In this document: positions 1-6,378 of the stretch, in pieces
Layout: every line of letters begins with the position of its first letter
Position numbering within the stretch: position 1 is the first letter of the stretch
NCBI GenBank assembly: GCA_027295245.1
Contig: JAPULF010000284.1
Coordinates: forward strand, 1 to 8,252
DNA from: Planctomycetota bacterium
GTDB lineage: Bacteria; Planctomycetota; Phycisphaerae; UBA1845; UTPLA1
Reading direction: 5' to 3'
DNA length: 8,252 bases
Notes under the pieces: generated by a model
The model's database searches: none
Told to the model about the DNA's origin: nothing
Seen by the model: only the letters and a program-made list of their open reading frames with translations
Position numbers and translations under genes: made by a program

Positions 1-61
1 GCCGCAGTCCGCCTCCGTCGTCACAACGCAACTCCCGTCACAGTCATTGCAGCAGGCGCCG
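1..61. repeat. Direct repeat copy 1 (61 bases, perfect)
   Basis: Bases 1-61 are identical to 496-556 (offset 495, exactly 165 codons). They encode the minus-strand repeat start GACCNDCDGSC and the following VVTTEADCG of the secreted protein. Because the match begins at the window edge, the true repeat may extend further left. Confidence 0.95.
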
Positions 62-1209
62 ACGTTGCACGGAAGCGTCGGGTCGGTGCAATCGGTGTTC
101 GGGAGGAAGAACGTGCCGCCCAGTCCGACACACTGCAACTCGGTGCTTTGCTGGCAAGTGTTGTCCGGCAGACAACAAGCACCCGCGGACGGGCAAAAAC
201 CACCCGGCGGGGCGTCGTCGCACACCAGGCCCAGGAAGCACACGCCGCCCAGGACCTCACACGACAACTGGGCGATGTCCAGGCAAGTATTGTCCGCCGG
301 AAAACAACAAGCACACAAGTTGCACGGAAGCGTCGGATCGGTGCAATCGGTGTTCGGGAAGAATTGGCCTTCCATTAGCGAGCAACACGCCTCGGTGACA
401 TCCTGGCAGGAATTGTCCGGAAGACAACAGGCGCCGGTCGGCGGACACGGATTCGGCGAGCAGACCGTCCCGTCGCCCCGGTACGTATTGCCGGGGCCGC
501 AGTCCGCCTCCGTCGTCACAACGCAACTCCCGTCACAGTCATTGCAGCAGGCGCCGTCAGGCGGCACCACCGCGTTGACGATTTTGGTCACCGTAATATG
601 GCCCTTGATCTCGCGGATTTTGAAGGCATCGATCTGAAGCCCGGCGGTCAACGAGGCGAGCAGTGCAAAATCGATCCGACCTCGCTTGTCTCCTGTCGAC
701 GTGAACGCATTCTCAATCTCCGTTTCCTGCACCGTCAGTCCAAATATGCCTGAACCGGCGACGGAGAGAAACAGCACGGGGTCGTCCTTGTTGTCTATGC
801 CCTCGAATTCGATTTCGTTCAGGTCCAAAATGACCGAAGACGCCGGGATCGGTCCGTCGAACGTGAAGATCAGTTCCTCGTCCTGATTGGGGCCGCCGCC
901 GGAAATGCCTTTGCTGCCGCCCTCGTCGATGTTTTGGACGCCGGTGCCCTTGTCAGTCGTGTCGACGAATACAGTCCCAATCGGGCCCAGGGCATCCGGG
1001 TTAAAAGGATCGCTCGGGTCCACGATGGCTCGCGCCGTCAGCTCGAAAAAGGCGGGGGAGCCCGTGCTATCGACCGGCCGAAAGGACGTGCCCTTGTTTC
1101 CCTCTCCCTGACTGGCCTCGTCCAGGAATGTCGTTTCCTGGGCGACCGCATAGCCCGTGATGCCGAAACACAGAACGGCCGCACAGAGTGTTGCTGTATG
1201 ACGTGTCAT
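1..1209 (-). CDS. Secreted protein with cysteine-rich GACC repeats (partial, C-terminus off the left edge)
   Basis: The frame is open without a stop from the ATG at 1209 to base 1 (403 codons), so the gene continues beyond the window. The start is supported by a purine-rich GGGAAGGGA stretch about 9 bases upstream and by a clean signal peptide: MTRHTATLCAAVLCFGITGYAVA, with likely cleavage after AVA at residue 23. Residues 24-217 form an unrecognised, probably beta-rich exported domain; visible stretches are IVDPSDPFNPDALG and NQDEELIFTFDGPIP. From residue 218 come tandem cysteine-rich units of about 40 residues: 219-258, 259-297, 298-342, 343-382 and the start of a fifth at 384. Each begins with (G/C)ACC, then C near position 10, C near 18, and ends with C-x4-5-C. 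I recall such repeats from many planctomycete secreted proteins of unknown function. Disulfide-stabilised extracellular or surface modules are my inference. It appears to be its own transcription unit. Confidence 0.88.
   Translation of the reverse strand, partial: MTRHTATLCAAVLCFGITGYAVAQETTFLDEASQGEGNKGTSFRPVDSTGSPAFFELTARAIVDPSDPFNPDALGPIGTVFVDTTDKGTGVQNIDEGGSKGISGGGPNQDEELIFTFDGPIPASSVILDLNEIEFEGIDNKDDPVLFLSVAGSGIFGLTVQETEIENAFTSTGDKRGRIDFALLASLTAGLQIDAFKIREIKGHITVTKIVNAVVPPDGACCNDCDGSCVVTTEADCGPGNTYRGDGTVCSPNPCPPTGACCLPDNSCQDVTEACCSLMEGQFFPNTDCTDPTLPCNLCACCFPADNTCLDIAQLSCEVLGGVCFLGLVCDDAPPGGFCPSAGACCLPDNTCQQSTELQCVGLGGTFFLPNTDCTDPTLPCNVGACCNDCDGSCVVTTEADCG
64..104. repeat. Direct repeat copy 1 (41 bases, one mismatch)
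   Basis: Bases 64-104 match 319-359 with a single difference (g at 82, a at 337). On the minus strand both encode the repeat-unit ending PNTDCTDPTLPCN. The offset is 255 bases (85 codons), about two units, so units alternate in similarity. Confidence 0.93.
319..359. repeat. Direct repeat copy 2 (41 bases, one mismatch)
   Basis: Partner of 64-104, encoding the end of the second cysteine-rich unit. The starts of the same units (about 152-182, 280-314 and 404-432) are also recognisably similar at DNA level, around a shared TTGTCCG core and an ACAACA run. Confidence 0.93.
496..556. repeat. Direct repeat copy 2 (61 bases, perfect)
   Basis: Partner of 1-61. It encodes the first cysteine-rich unit of the secreted protein, immediately after the N-terminal domain. 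Identity over 61 bases, including third codon positions, points to recent duplication or gene conversion within the gene. Confidence 0.95.
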
Positions 1210-1690
1210 TTTCTTCGTTCCCTTCCCAGGTCTTCCCATAATCCCCTCGAAATGCCGGCGAAATGTGCTTCGCGCCAGCGCATCATTCTACTTTGGGACG
1301 CACCGTCAACGCAAGCCGTTGTCAATACCGGAATTCCGTCACGCGCCTATGCGGACCTTGCGATTGAACGCCGGTCATGCGGCTCGTTCTTACAATCCCT
1401 ACGGCTTGCCGAAATCCCCTCCCGCCCGAATGTGGTTCCGACTGATGCGGTGACTCTCCCGAGAACACCATTCGCCTTGTCGGGAAACAACTATAGAGCC
1501 TATCCGAATACCCCATTTTCCGCTGTGACCCTGGCGGATCTATCACGAGCACGGACGCTTCGACATGGACAGGTCGGCTTCGGGTCTCGCGGTTTCGGAT
1601 GAACTGCGGGTCAGGAGTCTCGCACCGGCTGAAAATCACGGGCACGGTCCGGCTGGGACGCGGATCCGTAAAAGACTCCCGACCCCTTTT
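1210..1690. other. 481-base intergenic region with no credible gene
   Basis: This gap lies between the stop of the CRTAC1-type lipoprotein gene and the start of the secreted cysteine-rich protein. The frames open here on either strand give low-complexity or arginine-rich translations with no recognisable domain and no convincing ribosome binding site, so I do not call a gene. Structure seen: a 10-base perfect palindrome CGGAATTCCG at 1329-1338, two TTGAC motifs spaced 16 bases apart on the minus strand (near 1305-1325), and a weak AT-rich inverted repeat GTAAAA/TTTTAC at 1668-1694 overlapping the lipoprotein stop. No good GC-hairpin plus T-tract terminator was seen. Confidence 0.6.
1285..1314 (-). 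promoter_or_regulatory. Possible sigma-70-type promoter for the secreted protein gene
   Basis: On the minus strand TAGAAT (1285-1290, five of six matches to the -10 consensus) is preceded after 18 bases by TTGCGT (1309-1314, three of six). An alternative TTGACG lies at 1304-1309 but at only 13 bases spacing. It would leave a 5' leader of about 70 bases before the ATG at 1209. This rests on short motifs only. Confidence 0.25.
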
Positions 1691-3424
1691 TTACCGGCCG
1701 GATCCCTTCCGTAGTTCATAGTGACGCCCGGCGGCGAACGGGCCGAAAGCCTCCTCGCCTCCGTCCGGCCAGCGCACCGTTACCCGGTCAACCTGCGTGG
1801 CGGCGCCGAGCCCGCAGTGTATTCGTGGATCGTTGCCGGCGCAGTAGCTGTAGGCCGGCTGGACCAACCGCCAGCGGCTCAGCCCAGCGAAGTCGAGGCG
1901 GACCATCGCCCCGACGGCGTCCTGATTTCCGCGCTGCAGCACGCGGAACATGATCCAGTTTCCACGGTGGCCGACAATGTTTCGGAGTAAGTACGGTCGG
2001 GAGTCTTTGTTTACCACCACCACGTCGATGTCGCCATCGTTATCCAGGTCCCCGAATGCCGCTCCCCGGCTGGTGGACACCAGCAGCTCCAAGGTGCCGC
2101 CACGCGGCCTGACCTCTTCGAAGCGCATCCCCGGCAGCCCGCGAAAGAGTTGATTGGGCTCGGCGTAGGGGTCGTCGGGATCCTCCCGGGGCAGACCGGA
2201 GACGACGCGCCCGTTGGCCACGTAGAGGTCCTGGATGGTGTCGTGGTCGAAGTCGGCAAACCCGCACCCGAATCCGGTGAAGATCCGGCTGGGCAGTGCC
2301 AGGCCGACGGTGGAAGTCGCATCCTCGAAAAGGCCGTTGGTGTTCAGATAGAACGTGTTGGTCTCGCCGCGTAGGTGCGATATGAACAGATCGAGGGCCC
2401 CGTCGTGATTGAAATCTACCGCGGCTACACCCATGCCGGCCTCGGAAGCGCCGAATTCGTTCGAGGCGCATCCGCTGATCAAGGCTCGATCGCGGAATCG
2501 TCCATGGCCGTCATTGATCCAGAGCCGATTCACCATTCCGTCGTTGGCGACATACAGGTCCATGCGGTGGTCGTTGTCGAAGTCCGCGCAAACGACGCCG
2601 AGCCCGGTTCCGACGATTCCGCCCAATCCGGCTGATGCCGTGACATTGGCGAACTTCCCGTTGCCGAGGTTGCGGTACAGCGTATCTCGCGTCGACTTGG
2701 TGTAGCTCGAGGGGCCGCAATAGGTGGCTCGGCCGTCCGGTGTACGACAATCGACTTCGAGGGCATGGGACCAGACCACATAATTGGCGACAAACAGATC
2801 GGTGTTCCCATCGGCGTCATAGTCGACGAACGCGGCGCTGGTGCTGAAGGCGGGGTCCCCGACTCCGGCCCGGGCGGTTACGTCGGTGAAGGTACCGTCA
2901 CCCTCGTTCTGGTAGAGGACGTTGGGGCCCACATTCGTGACGTAGAGGTCTACCGCTCCGTCACCGTTGAAGTCGCCGCAGGTGCATCCGACGCCATAGC
3001 CCGTGTCTCCGACGCCGGCGGCCGCCGTGACATCTTCGAACGTGGCGTCGCCTAGATTGCGATAGAGTCGGTTTTGCGTTCGCCCGGAGGGCGGGGGGTT
3101 GAGATCTCCACTTTGCACCAAGTACAAATCCAGATCGCCATCGTTGTCGTAGTCGAACAAGGCCACGCCGCCGGCCATTATTTCCGGAAACCAGAGGCGC
3201 TCGCGATGGCCGGAGGCATGCACGAAATCCACATTAGATTCCAGGGCGACCTCCTCGAACCAGGGGGCCCCCGCATGACGATCGGTTCCGGCACCGGCTG
3301 AGGACGTCTTTTTGCAGGCGATGAGGGGGCACGCCACCAGGACCGCGAGGAGCATGGCGTATAGCGGGGCCCGAGTTGACGCGCGGGCATGTGCGGCCAA
3401 GGTTGGACGTGCCGGGGACGGCAT
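1691..3424 (-). CDS. CRTAC1-type lipoprotein with FG-GAP/VCBS repeats and ASPIC/UnbV domain
   Basis: A 577-residue exported protein. The ATG at 3424 is chosen because GGAG lies 10 bases upstream and it yields a lipoprotein signal: hydrophobic LYAMLLAVLVACPLIAC with lipobox LIAC, lipidated cysteine at residue 37. The frame stays open to 3568, but that would overlap the TPR gene and bury the signal. Seven D-x-D/N-x-D/N repeats of FG-GAP/VCBS type start near residues 91, 151, 201, 281, 337, 391 and 459, e.g. DYDNDGDLDLYLV; these usually bind calcium and build a beta-propeller. Residues 226-252 carry the C-x9-CGP-Y-LYRN segment typical of CRTAC1 proteins. Residues about 482-575 form an ASPIC/UnbV domain, ending in NDPRIHCGLG and VDRVTVRWPDGG. 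The exact role is unknown; a surface or periplasmic binding propeller is inferred. It follows the TPR gene by 23 bases, probably in the same transcript. Confidence 0.92.
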   Translation of the reverse strand: MPSPARPTLAAHARASTRAPLYAMLLAVLVACPLIACKKTSSAGAGTDRHAGAPWFEEVALESNVDFVHASGHRERLWFPEIMAGGVALFDYDNDGDLDLYLVQSGDLNPPPSGRTQNRLYRNLGDATFEDVTAAAGVGDTGYGVGCTCGDFNGDGAVDLYVTNVGPNVLYQNEGDGTFTDVTARAGVGDPAFSTSAAFVDYDADGNTDLFVANYVVWSHALEVDCRTPDGRATYCGPSSYTKSTRDTLYRNLGNGKFANVTASAGLGGIVGTGLGVVCADFDNDHRMDLYVANDGMVNRLWINDGHGRFRDRALISGCASNEFGASEAGMGVAAVDFNHDGALDLFISHLRGETNTFYLNTNGLFEDATSTVGLALPSRIFTGFGCGFADFDHDTIQDLYVANGRVVSGLPREDPDDPYAEPNQLFRGLPGMRFEEVRPRGGTLELLVSTSRGAAFGDLDNDGDIDVVVVNKDSRPYLLRNIVGHRGNWIMFRVLQRGNQDAVGAMVRLDFAGLSRWRLVQPAYSYCAGNDPRIHCGLGAATQVDRVTVRWPDGGEEAFGPFAAGRHYELRKGSGR

Positions 3425-3447
3425 GCGATGGTGACTCCGTGGGTCGA

Positions 3448-4935
3448 TTATCTTCGCGCAATACGCAGTTGGTCCGCCATGGCCCGGACCTGAGAATGTT
3501 GCGGGGCGATCCGTCGGGCGACCTCCAATTCGGCCGCCGCTTCCTCGAATTCTCCCAACTGGACGCACACCCTGCAGAGTTGGATGCGCCCTTCCAGGGA
3601 CCGAGGCTCCTGGGCCAGAGCCTTCTGGTAGTGCGATTTGGCCTCCGCGGGACGCTTCAGGATTACGAGAGCAGCGCCGAGGCCCATGTGGGCATCGTGG
3701 TTTTCGGGGTCCAAACCTATCACTGTCTGCAATGCCGACAGGGCCTCAGCCGGTTTGCCCAATCCCATCAAGATGCGTCCCTTCCAAACGTAACCCTCCG
3801 GCGCGGCCGGGTTCAACTCCGTCGCACGCCGGGCATACCTCAAGGCTTCGGTGAAACGGGACAGCCGCTCGTGGCACTCGGTTAGATTGAGCTGGATGAC
3901 CGGATCTCGATCGTTGATTTGGGCGGCGCGCAGCAAGGGCCGACGGGCATCTTCCGGCCGGTTGAGTAATAGATATACTTGGCCGAGTTCATTCAGCACC
4001 TCGACGTCGTCGGGAAACCACTCGCGGGCGTACTCGAGGCGCTCCGCCGCGTGCTGGACGTCGCCGGCCCGGAGATACTGTCGGGCTTGCTCTAATCGAA
4101 ACGCGGCGCTGCGCCCCGTGGTGTGCCGTGGGAAAGTAAGACTCCATTCATCGGGCAGGTACAGTTTTTGGGCGTTGCACCCCGCCTCGAGCTCACGTTC
4201 GGCCTCGTCCAACCGCCCAAGTCCTCGATAGGCCAAGCCCAGAATGTAATGGGCGTAACGTGCACGGGGCTGCAGCGCAACCGCTTTTTCCGCCAACGCG
4301 GCGGCGTTGGTGTGGTCGCGGGTCCGCAGGTTGGCATTGGCGACTCCCAGATAGCCTGCGGCGGCATCGGGCAGGAGTTCAATCACCCGTTCAAACGCCA
4401 ACACGGCCCGTTCGATTTCGCCGCCCTCCAACAGCAAATCAGCCAGGCCGTATTGTGCCGGGGCGAAGTCTGGAAACTTCCGAGTTGCTTCCGTATATAG
4501 CTCGAGGGCGCCCGCGGCATCGCCGAGATGCCGGGTCACGACGGCCAGGTGGTATTGGCTCAGCACCTCATGTTGATCCAGTCGGCGGGCCTTCCGGAAA
4601 CAGGCCTGGGCCTCCGCCCAGTGCCGGTTCGCTTCGTACACGACGCCCAGTTCCGCGTGTCGGTCCGCTTGATCGGGCGCCTCGCGCACCCTGTCTATAT
4701 AGCGGGTAAGATGCGTGCGGAACTGCTCGGGAAACCCGTCGAGGTCGGCGACCACCACGGGCGCCAGGGCGCGGGCAGGCCAACGATTCCTGACCAGGAC
4801 CCCCCCACCGACCACCAAAACCGCGAGCGGAACCAGGGCGAAGTACCAAGCCCGCCGGCGCGGCGAACGTCCCTTCGCCGCCGGCTCAGGCGGCCTGGGC
4901 ATGGCGCGCTTCTTGGCCTTACGGCGTGCGCTCAT
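3448..4935 (-). CDS. Membrane-anchored tetratricopeptide repeat (TPR) protein
   Basis: A 495-residue protein. The start at 4935 has GAGG seven bases upstream. Residues 1-29 are very basic (MSARRKAKKR) and precede one hydrophobic segment at about 30-48, so the short N-terminus should be cytoplasmic and the rest outside the inner membrane. From about residue 91 to 480 there are about eleven TPR units of 34 residues, with the usual W/L-G-Y-A-F-A-P spacing, e.g. AELGVVYEANRHWAEAQACF (95-114), ending in P near position 32. A slightly divergent stretch at 256-276 interrupts the array. TPR solenoids bind other proteins; the partner here is unknown. The next gene, 23 bases downstream, is the CRTAC1-type lipoprotein, a pairing I recall as common in planctomycetes, so a scaffold for it is plausible. 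Codon use and GC resemble its neighbours. Confidence 0.9.
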   Translation of the reverse strand: MSARRKAKKRAMPRPPEPAAKGRSPRRRAWYFALVPLAVLVVGGGVLVRNRWPARALAPVVVADLDGFPEQFRTHLTRYIDRVREAPDQADRHAELGVVYEANRHWAEAQACFRKARRLDQHEVLSQYHLAVVTRHLGDAAGALELYTEATRKFPDFAPAQYGLADLLLEGGEIERAVLAFERVIELLPDAAAGYLGVANANLRTRDHTNAAALAEKAVALQPRARYAHYILGLAYRGLGRLDEAERELEAGCNAQKLYLPDEWSLTFPRHTTGRSAAFRLEQARQYLRAGDVQHAAERLEYAREWFPDDVEVLNELGQVYLLLNRPEDARRPLLRAAQINDRDPVIQLNLTECHERLSRFTEALRYARRATELNPAAPEGYVWKGRILMGLGKPAEALSALQTVIGLDPENHDAHMGLGAALVILKRPAEAKSHYQKALAQEPRSLEGRIQLCRVCVQLGEFEEAAAELEVARRIAPQHSQVRAMADQLRIARR

Positions 4936-4971
4936 GTCGATGCCTCGGTTCGACCCACCGCAAGCGGAAGT

Positions 4972-4992
4972 CGGCCCGATTATGTCGGGCCG
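4972..4992. promoter_or_regulatory. Perfect 8-bp-stem hairpin upstream of the TPR gene
   Basis: CGGCCCGA (4972-4979), loop TTATG, TCGGGCCG (4985-4992): a perfect GC-rich stem of eight pairs with a five-base loop. It lies 36 bases before the ATG at 4935, within the probable leader of the TPR gene. No T-run follows on the minus strand, so it is not a classic terminator. It could be an RNA stabilising or regulatory structure, or a symmetrical protein-binding site. Confidence 0.55.
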
Positions 4993-5017
4993 GCCATTCC
5001 GAGCCGGGTTCTTAGAA

Positions 5018-5047
5018 ATGTTAGCGGAACGCGGCCCTGTACCGCAA
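5018..5047 (-). promoter_or_regulatory. Weak possible promoter for the TPR-CRTAC1 pair
   Basis: On the minus strand TTGCGG (5042-5047) and TAACAT (5018-5023) are spaced by 18 bases. Matches to the sigma-70 consensus are three and four of six, so this is a weak call supported mainly by its position between two apparent operons. Confidence 0.18.
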
Positions 5048-5059
5048 ATGCCGTTTCCT

Positions 5060-5076
5060 ACTGGTTGGAAACCAGT
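5060..5076. repeat. Palindromic REP-like element (ACTGGTT-GGA-AACCAGT)
   Basis: A perfect inverted repeat with a 7-bp stem and 3-base loop, 26 bases past the pilC stop. Read on the plus strand in one frame, the element and its flank give TGWKPVPQ, a peptide I remember from numerous spurious small ORFs in planctomycete genomes. That suggests a dispersed intergenic repeat. It may also act as a transcript-end hairpin for the pilus operon. The dispersed-repeat claim is from memory and was not searched. Confidence 0.55.
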
Positions 5077-5101
5077 GCCCCAGTGTCTCTCGAAATCGTG
5101 C

Positions 5102-6340
5102 TTAGTGCATCGCCTTCGAAATCGTGAAGATCGGCAACAACAACGCCAGGACCAGGCCGCCGACCACGACGCCCAGAAACATCACGATGGCCGGCTCCAG
5201 CATGCTGGTGAAGGTCTTGATCGAGTTGTTGAGTTCCGTCTCGGAAAAGTTGGCCACGCGGTTCATAACCAGTCCGAGCTTGCCGCTGCGCTCGCCCGCA
5301 CCCAGCATCTTGTAAACCACCTTGGGAATCTGGTCCTGGTCGGCAAGCGACTCGGAAAGCTGTTGGCCGGTCTCCAGGCGCCCGTACACGACTTTCCACA
5401 TCCGCTCGTATTGCCCGCTTCCGCAGGCGCTGGCGGTGAGTTGGACGCCTTCCAGCATCGAAACGCCGGAGTGAATCATCGTTCCGAGCGTACGCAGGCT
5501 GCGGGTCAGATAGGTCTTGTGCATCAGCGGGCCGATCACCGGGAGCTTGAGCTTCACGGCTTCGGCCCAAAGGCGTCCGGACGGTTTCCGAAGAAAGAAG
5601 AACATGCCGATGCCTCCGACGACCATCACTCCCAGTGCGTACGGTCCGTAATCGACGAGCGATTCGCTGAAGGCCATCAGGAATCGGGTCAGTACCGGCA
5701 ACTTGTCCTCCTTGCCGGCATAGATCGCCGTGAACTTCGGCAGCACGTAGGTCATGAGAAAGATGGTGACGCCGATCGCGAACACCACCATCACGATCGG
5801 GTAGGTCAGGGCCCCCTTGATCTTCTTGGCCATGTCGCGCTGGGCCTCAAGAAAGTCCGCCAGGCGAAGAAGCATCTCCCCCATCGTGCCGGAGGCCTCG
5901 GAGGCCTTCACCAGATTCACGTAGACTATCGGAAAGACCCGCGGATAGGCGGCGAGGGCCGCGGAAAACTCCGACCCGCCGTTGACCTGTTCGATCACGC
6001 CGCGCAAGGCTCGATCGAAGCGCGGCGAATTCGATTCGTGGAGGCAGGAATCGAGGGCCTCGGCCAGCGAGACCCCGGTGTCCAACATGACCGCGAGCTG
6101 GTTGGTGAAGTAGATCACGTCGTCGGGCTTGAACTTGTCTCCGATGAGCGACGCACCTCCGGCCTTTTTGGCCCGGCGCCGCTTGGCCGGCGCGTCCTTG
6201 GCCCCGGCGTCGTAGATACGAACGATGAATTTGCCTTCGCCGCGGAGTTCGCGGGCGGCCTCTATTTCGGACGGGGCGGTGACTTCGCCTTCGACACTGG
6301 CGCCGGAATCGTCTCTCGCTATGTACTTGAATGTCGGCAT
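5102..6340 (-). CDS. pilC: PilC/GspF-family type IV pilus inner-membrane platform protein
   Basis: A 412-residue polytopic protein, the normal length for PilC/GspF. It sits in the inner membrane and passes the motion of the PilB and PilT ATPases to the growing or shrinking pilus. The start at 6340 has AGGAGG 11 bases upstream. Two T2SSF domains are visible: about residues 72-200 (from DVIYFTNQLAVMLDTGVSL to the first membrane helix near 180-200) and 275-405, with further helices near 232-250 and 383-405. The second domain holds the family signature GAGERSGKL (347-355). The N-terminal cytoplasmic part (1-66) begins MPTFKYIARDDSG, typical of the family, with a basic linker PAKRRRAKK. It follows pilT by 38 bases. 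A type II secretion GspF is the alternative; the adjacent PilT favours a pilus. Confidence 0.95.
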   Translation of the reverse strand: MPTFKYIARDDSGASVEGEVTAPSEIEAARELRGEGKFIVRIYDAGAKDAPAKRRRAKKAGGASLIGDKFKPDDVIYFTNQLAVMLDTGVSLAEALDSCLHESNSPRFDRALRGVIEQVNGGSEFSAALAAYPRVFPIVYVNLVKASEASGTMGEMLLRLADFLEAQRDMAKKIKGALTYPIVMVVFAIGVTIFLMTYVLPKFTAIYAGKEDKLPVLTRFLMAFSESLVDYGPYALGVMVVGGIGMFFFLRKPSGRLWAEAVKLKLPVIGPLMHKTYLTRSLRTLGTMIHSGVSMLEGVQLTASACGSGQYERMWKVVYGRLETGQQLSESLADQDQIPKVVYKMLGAGERSGKLGLVMNRVANFSETELNNSIKTFTSMLEPAIVMFLGVVVGGLVLALLLPIFTISKAMH

Positions 6341-6378
6341 GGCGACACTGGCCTCCTGTTTCCGGATTCGCTACCGGT

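Larger units (their letters stand above)
4936..5101. other. 166-base intergenic spacer with two hairpins
   Basis: This separates the pilus genes from the TPR/CRTAC1 pair and is much longer than any other gap inside these two clusters. It holds two perfect inverted repeats (listed separately) and a weak possible promoter. It suggests a transcription-unit boundary, although neither hairpin has a T-tract on the minus strand. Confidence 0.7.

Noticed and set aside
1..556. Short spaced repeats as a possible CRISPR array
   Set aside because: The repeats are within an open coding frame, of differing lengths, with in-frame offsets and no uniform spacers.
47..637. 196-codon plus-strand open frame with apparent repeats
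   Set aside because: It is the antisense of the cysteine-rich repeat gene; its repeats simply mirror the real minus-strand repeats, which have a signal peptide and conserved cysteines.
934..1602. 222-codon plus-strand open frame
   Set aside because: Half overlaps the secreted protein gene in antisense; no domain, no ribosome binding site seen, and arginine-rich composition.
1322..1645. 107-codon minus-strand open frame in the large gap
   Set aside because: No recognisable domain, skewed composition and no clear ribosome binding site; could be real but I cannot support it.
1668..1694. Inverted repeat GTAAAA/TTTTAC as terminator of the lipoprotein gene
   Set aside because: The stem is only six AT-rich pairs with a 15-base loop and includes the stop codon; too weak to call a terminator.
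3425..3568. Upstream extension of the CRTAC1-type gene to an ATG at 3568
   Set aside because: It would overlap the TPR coding sequence by about 120 bases and put 48 Gly/Arg/Pro-rich residues before the lipoprotein signal; the ATG at 3424 has its own ribosome binding site.
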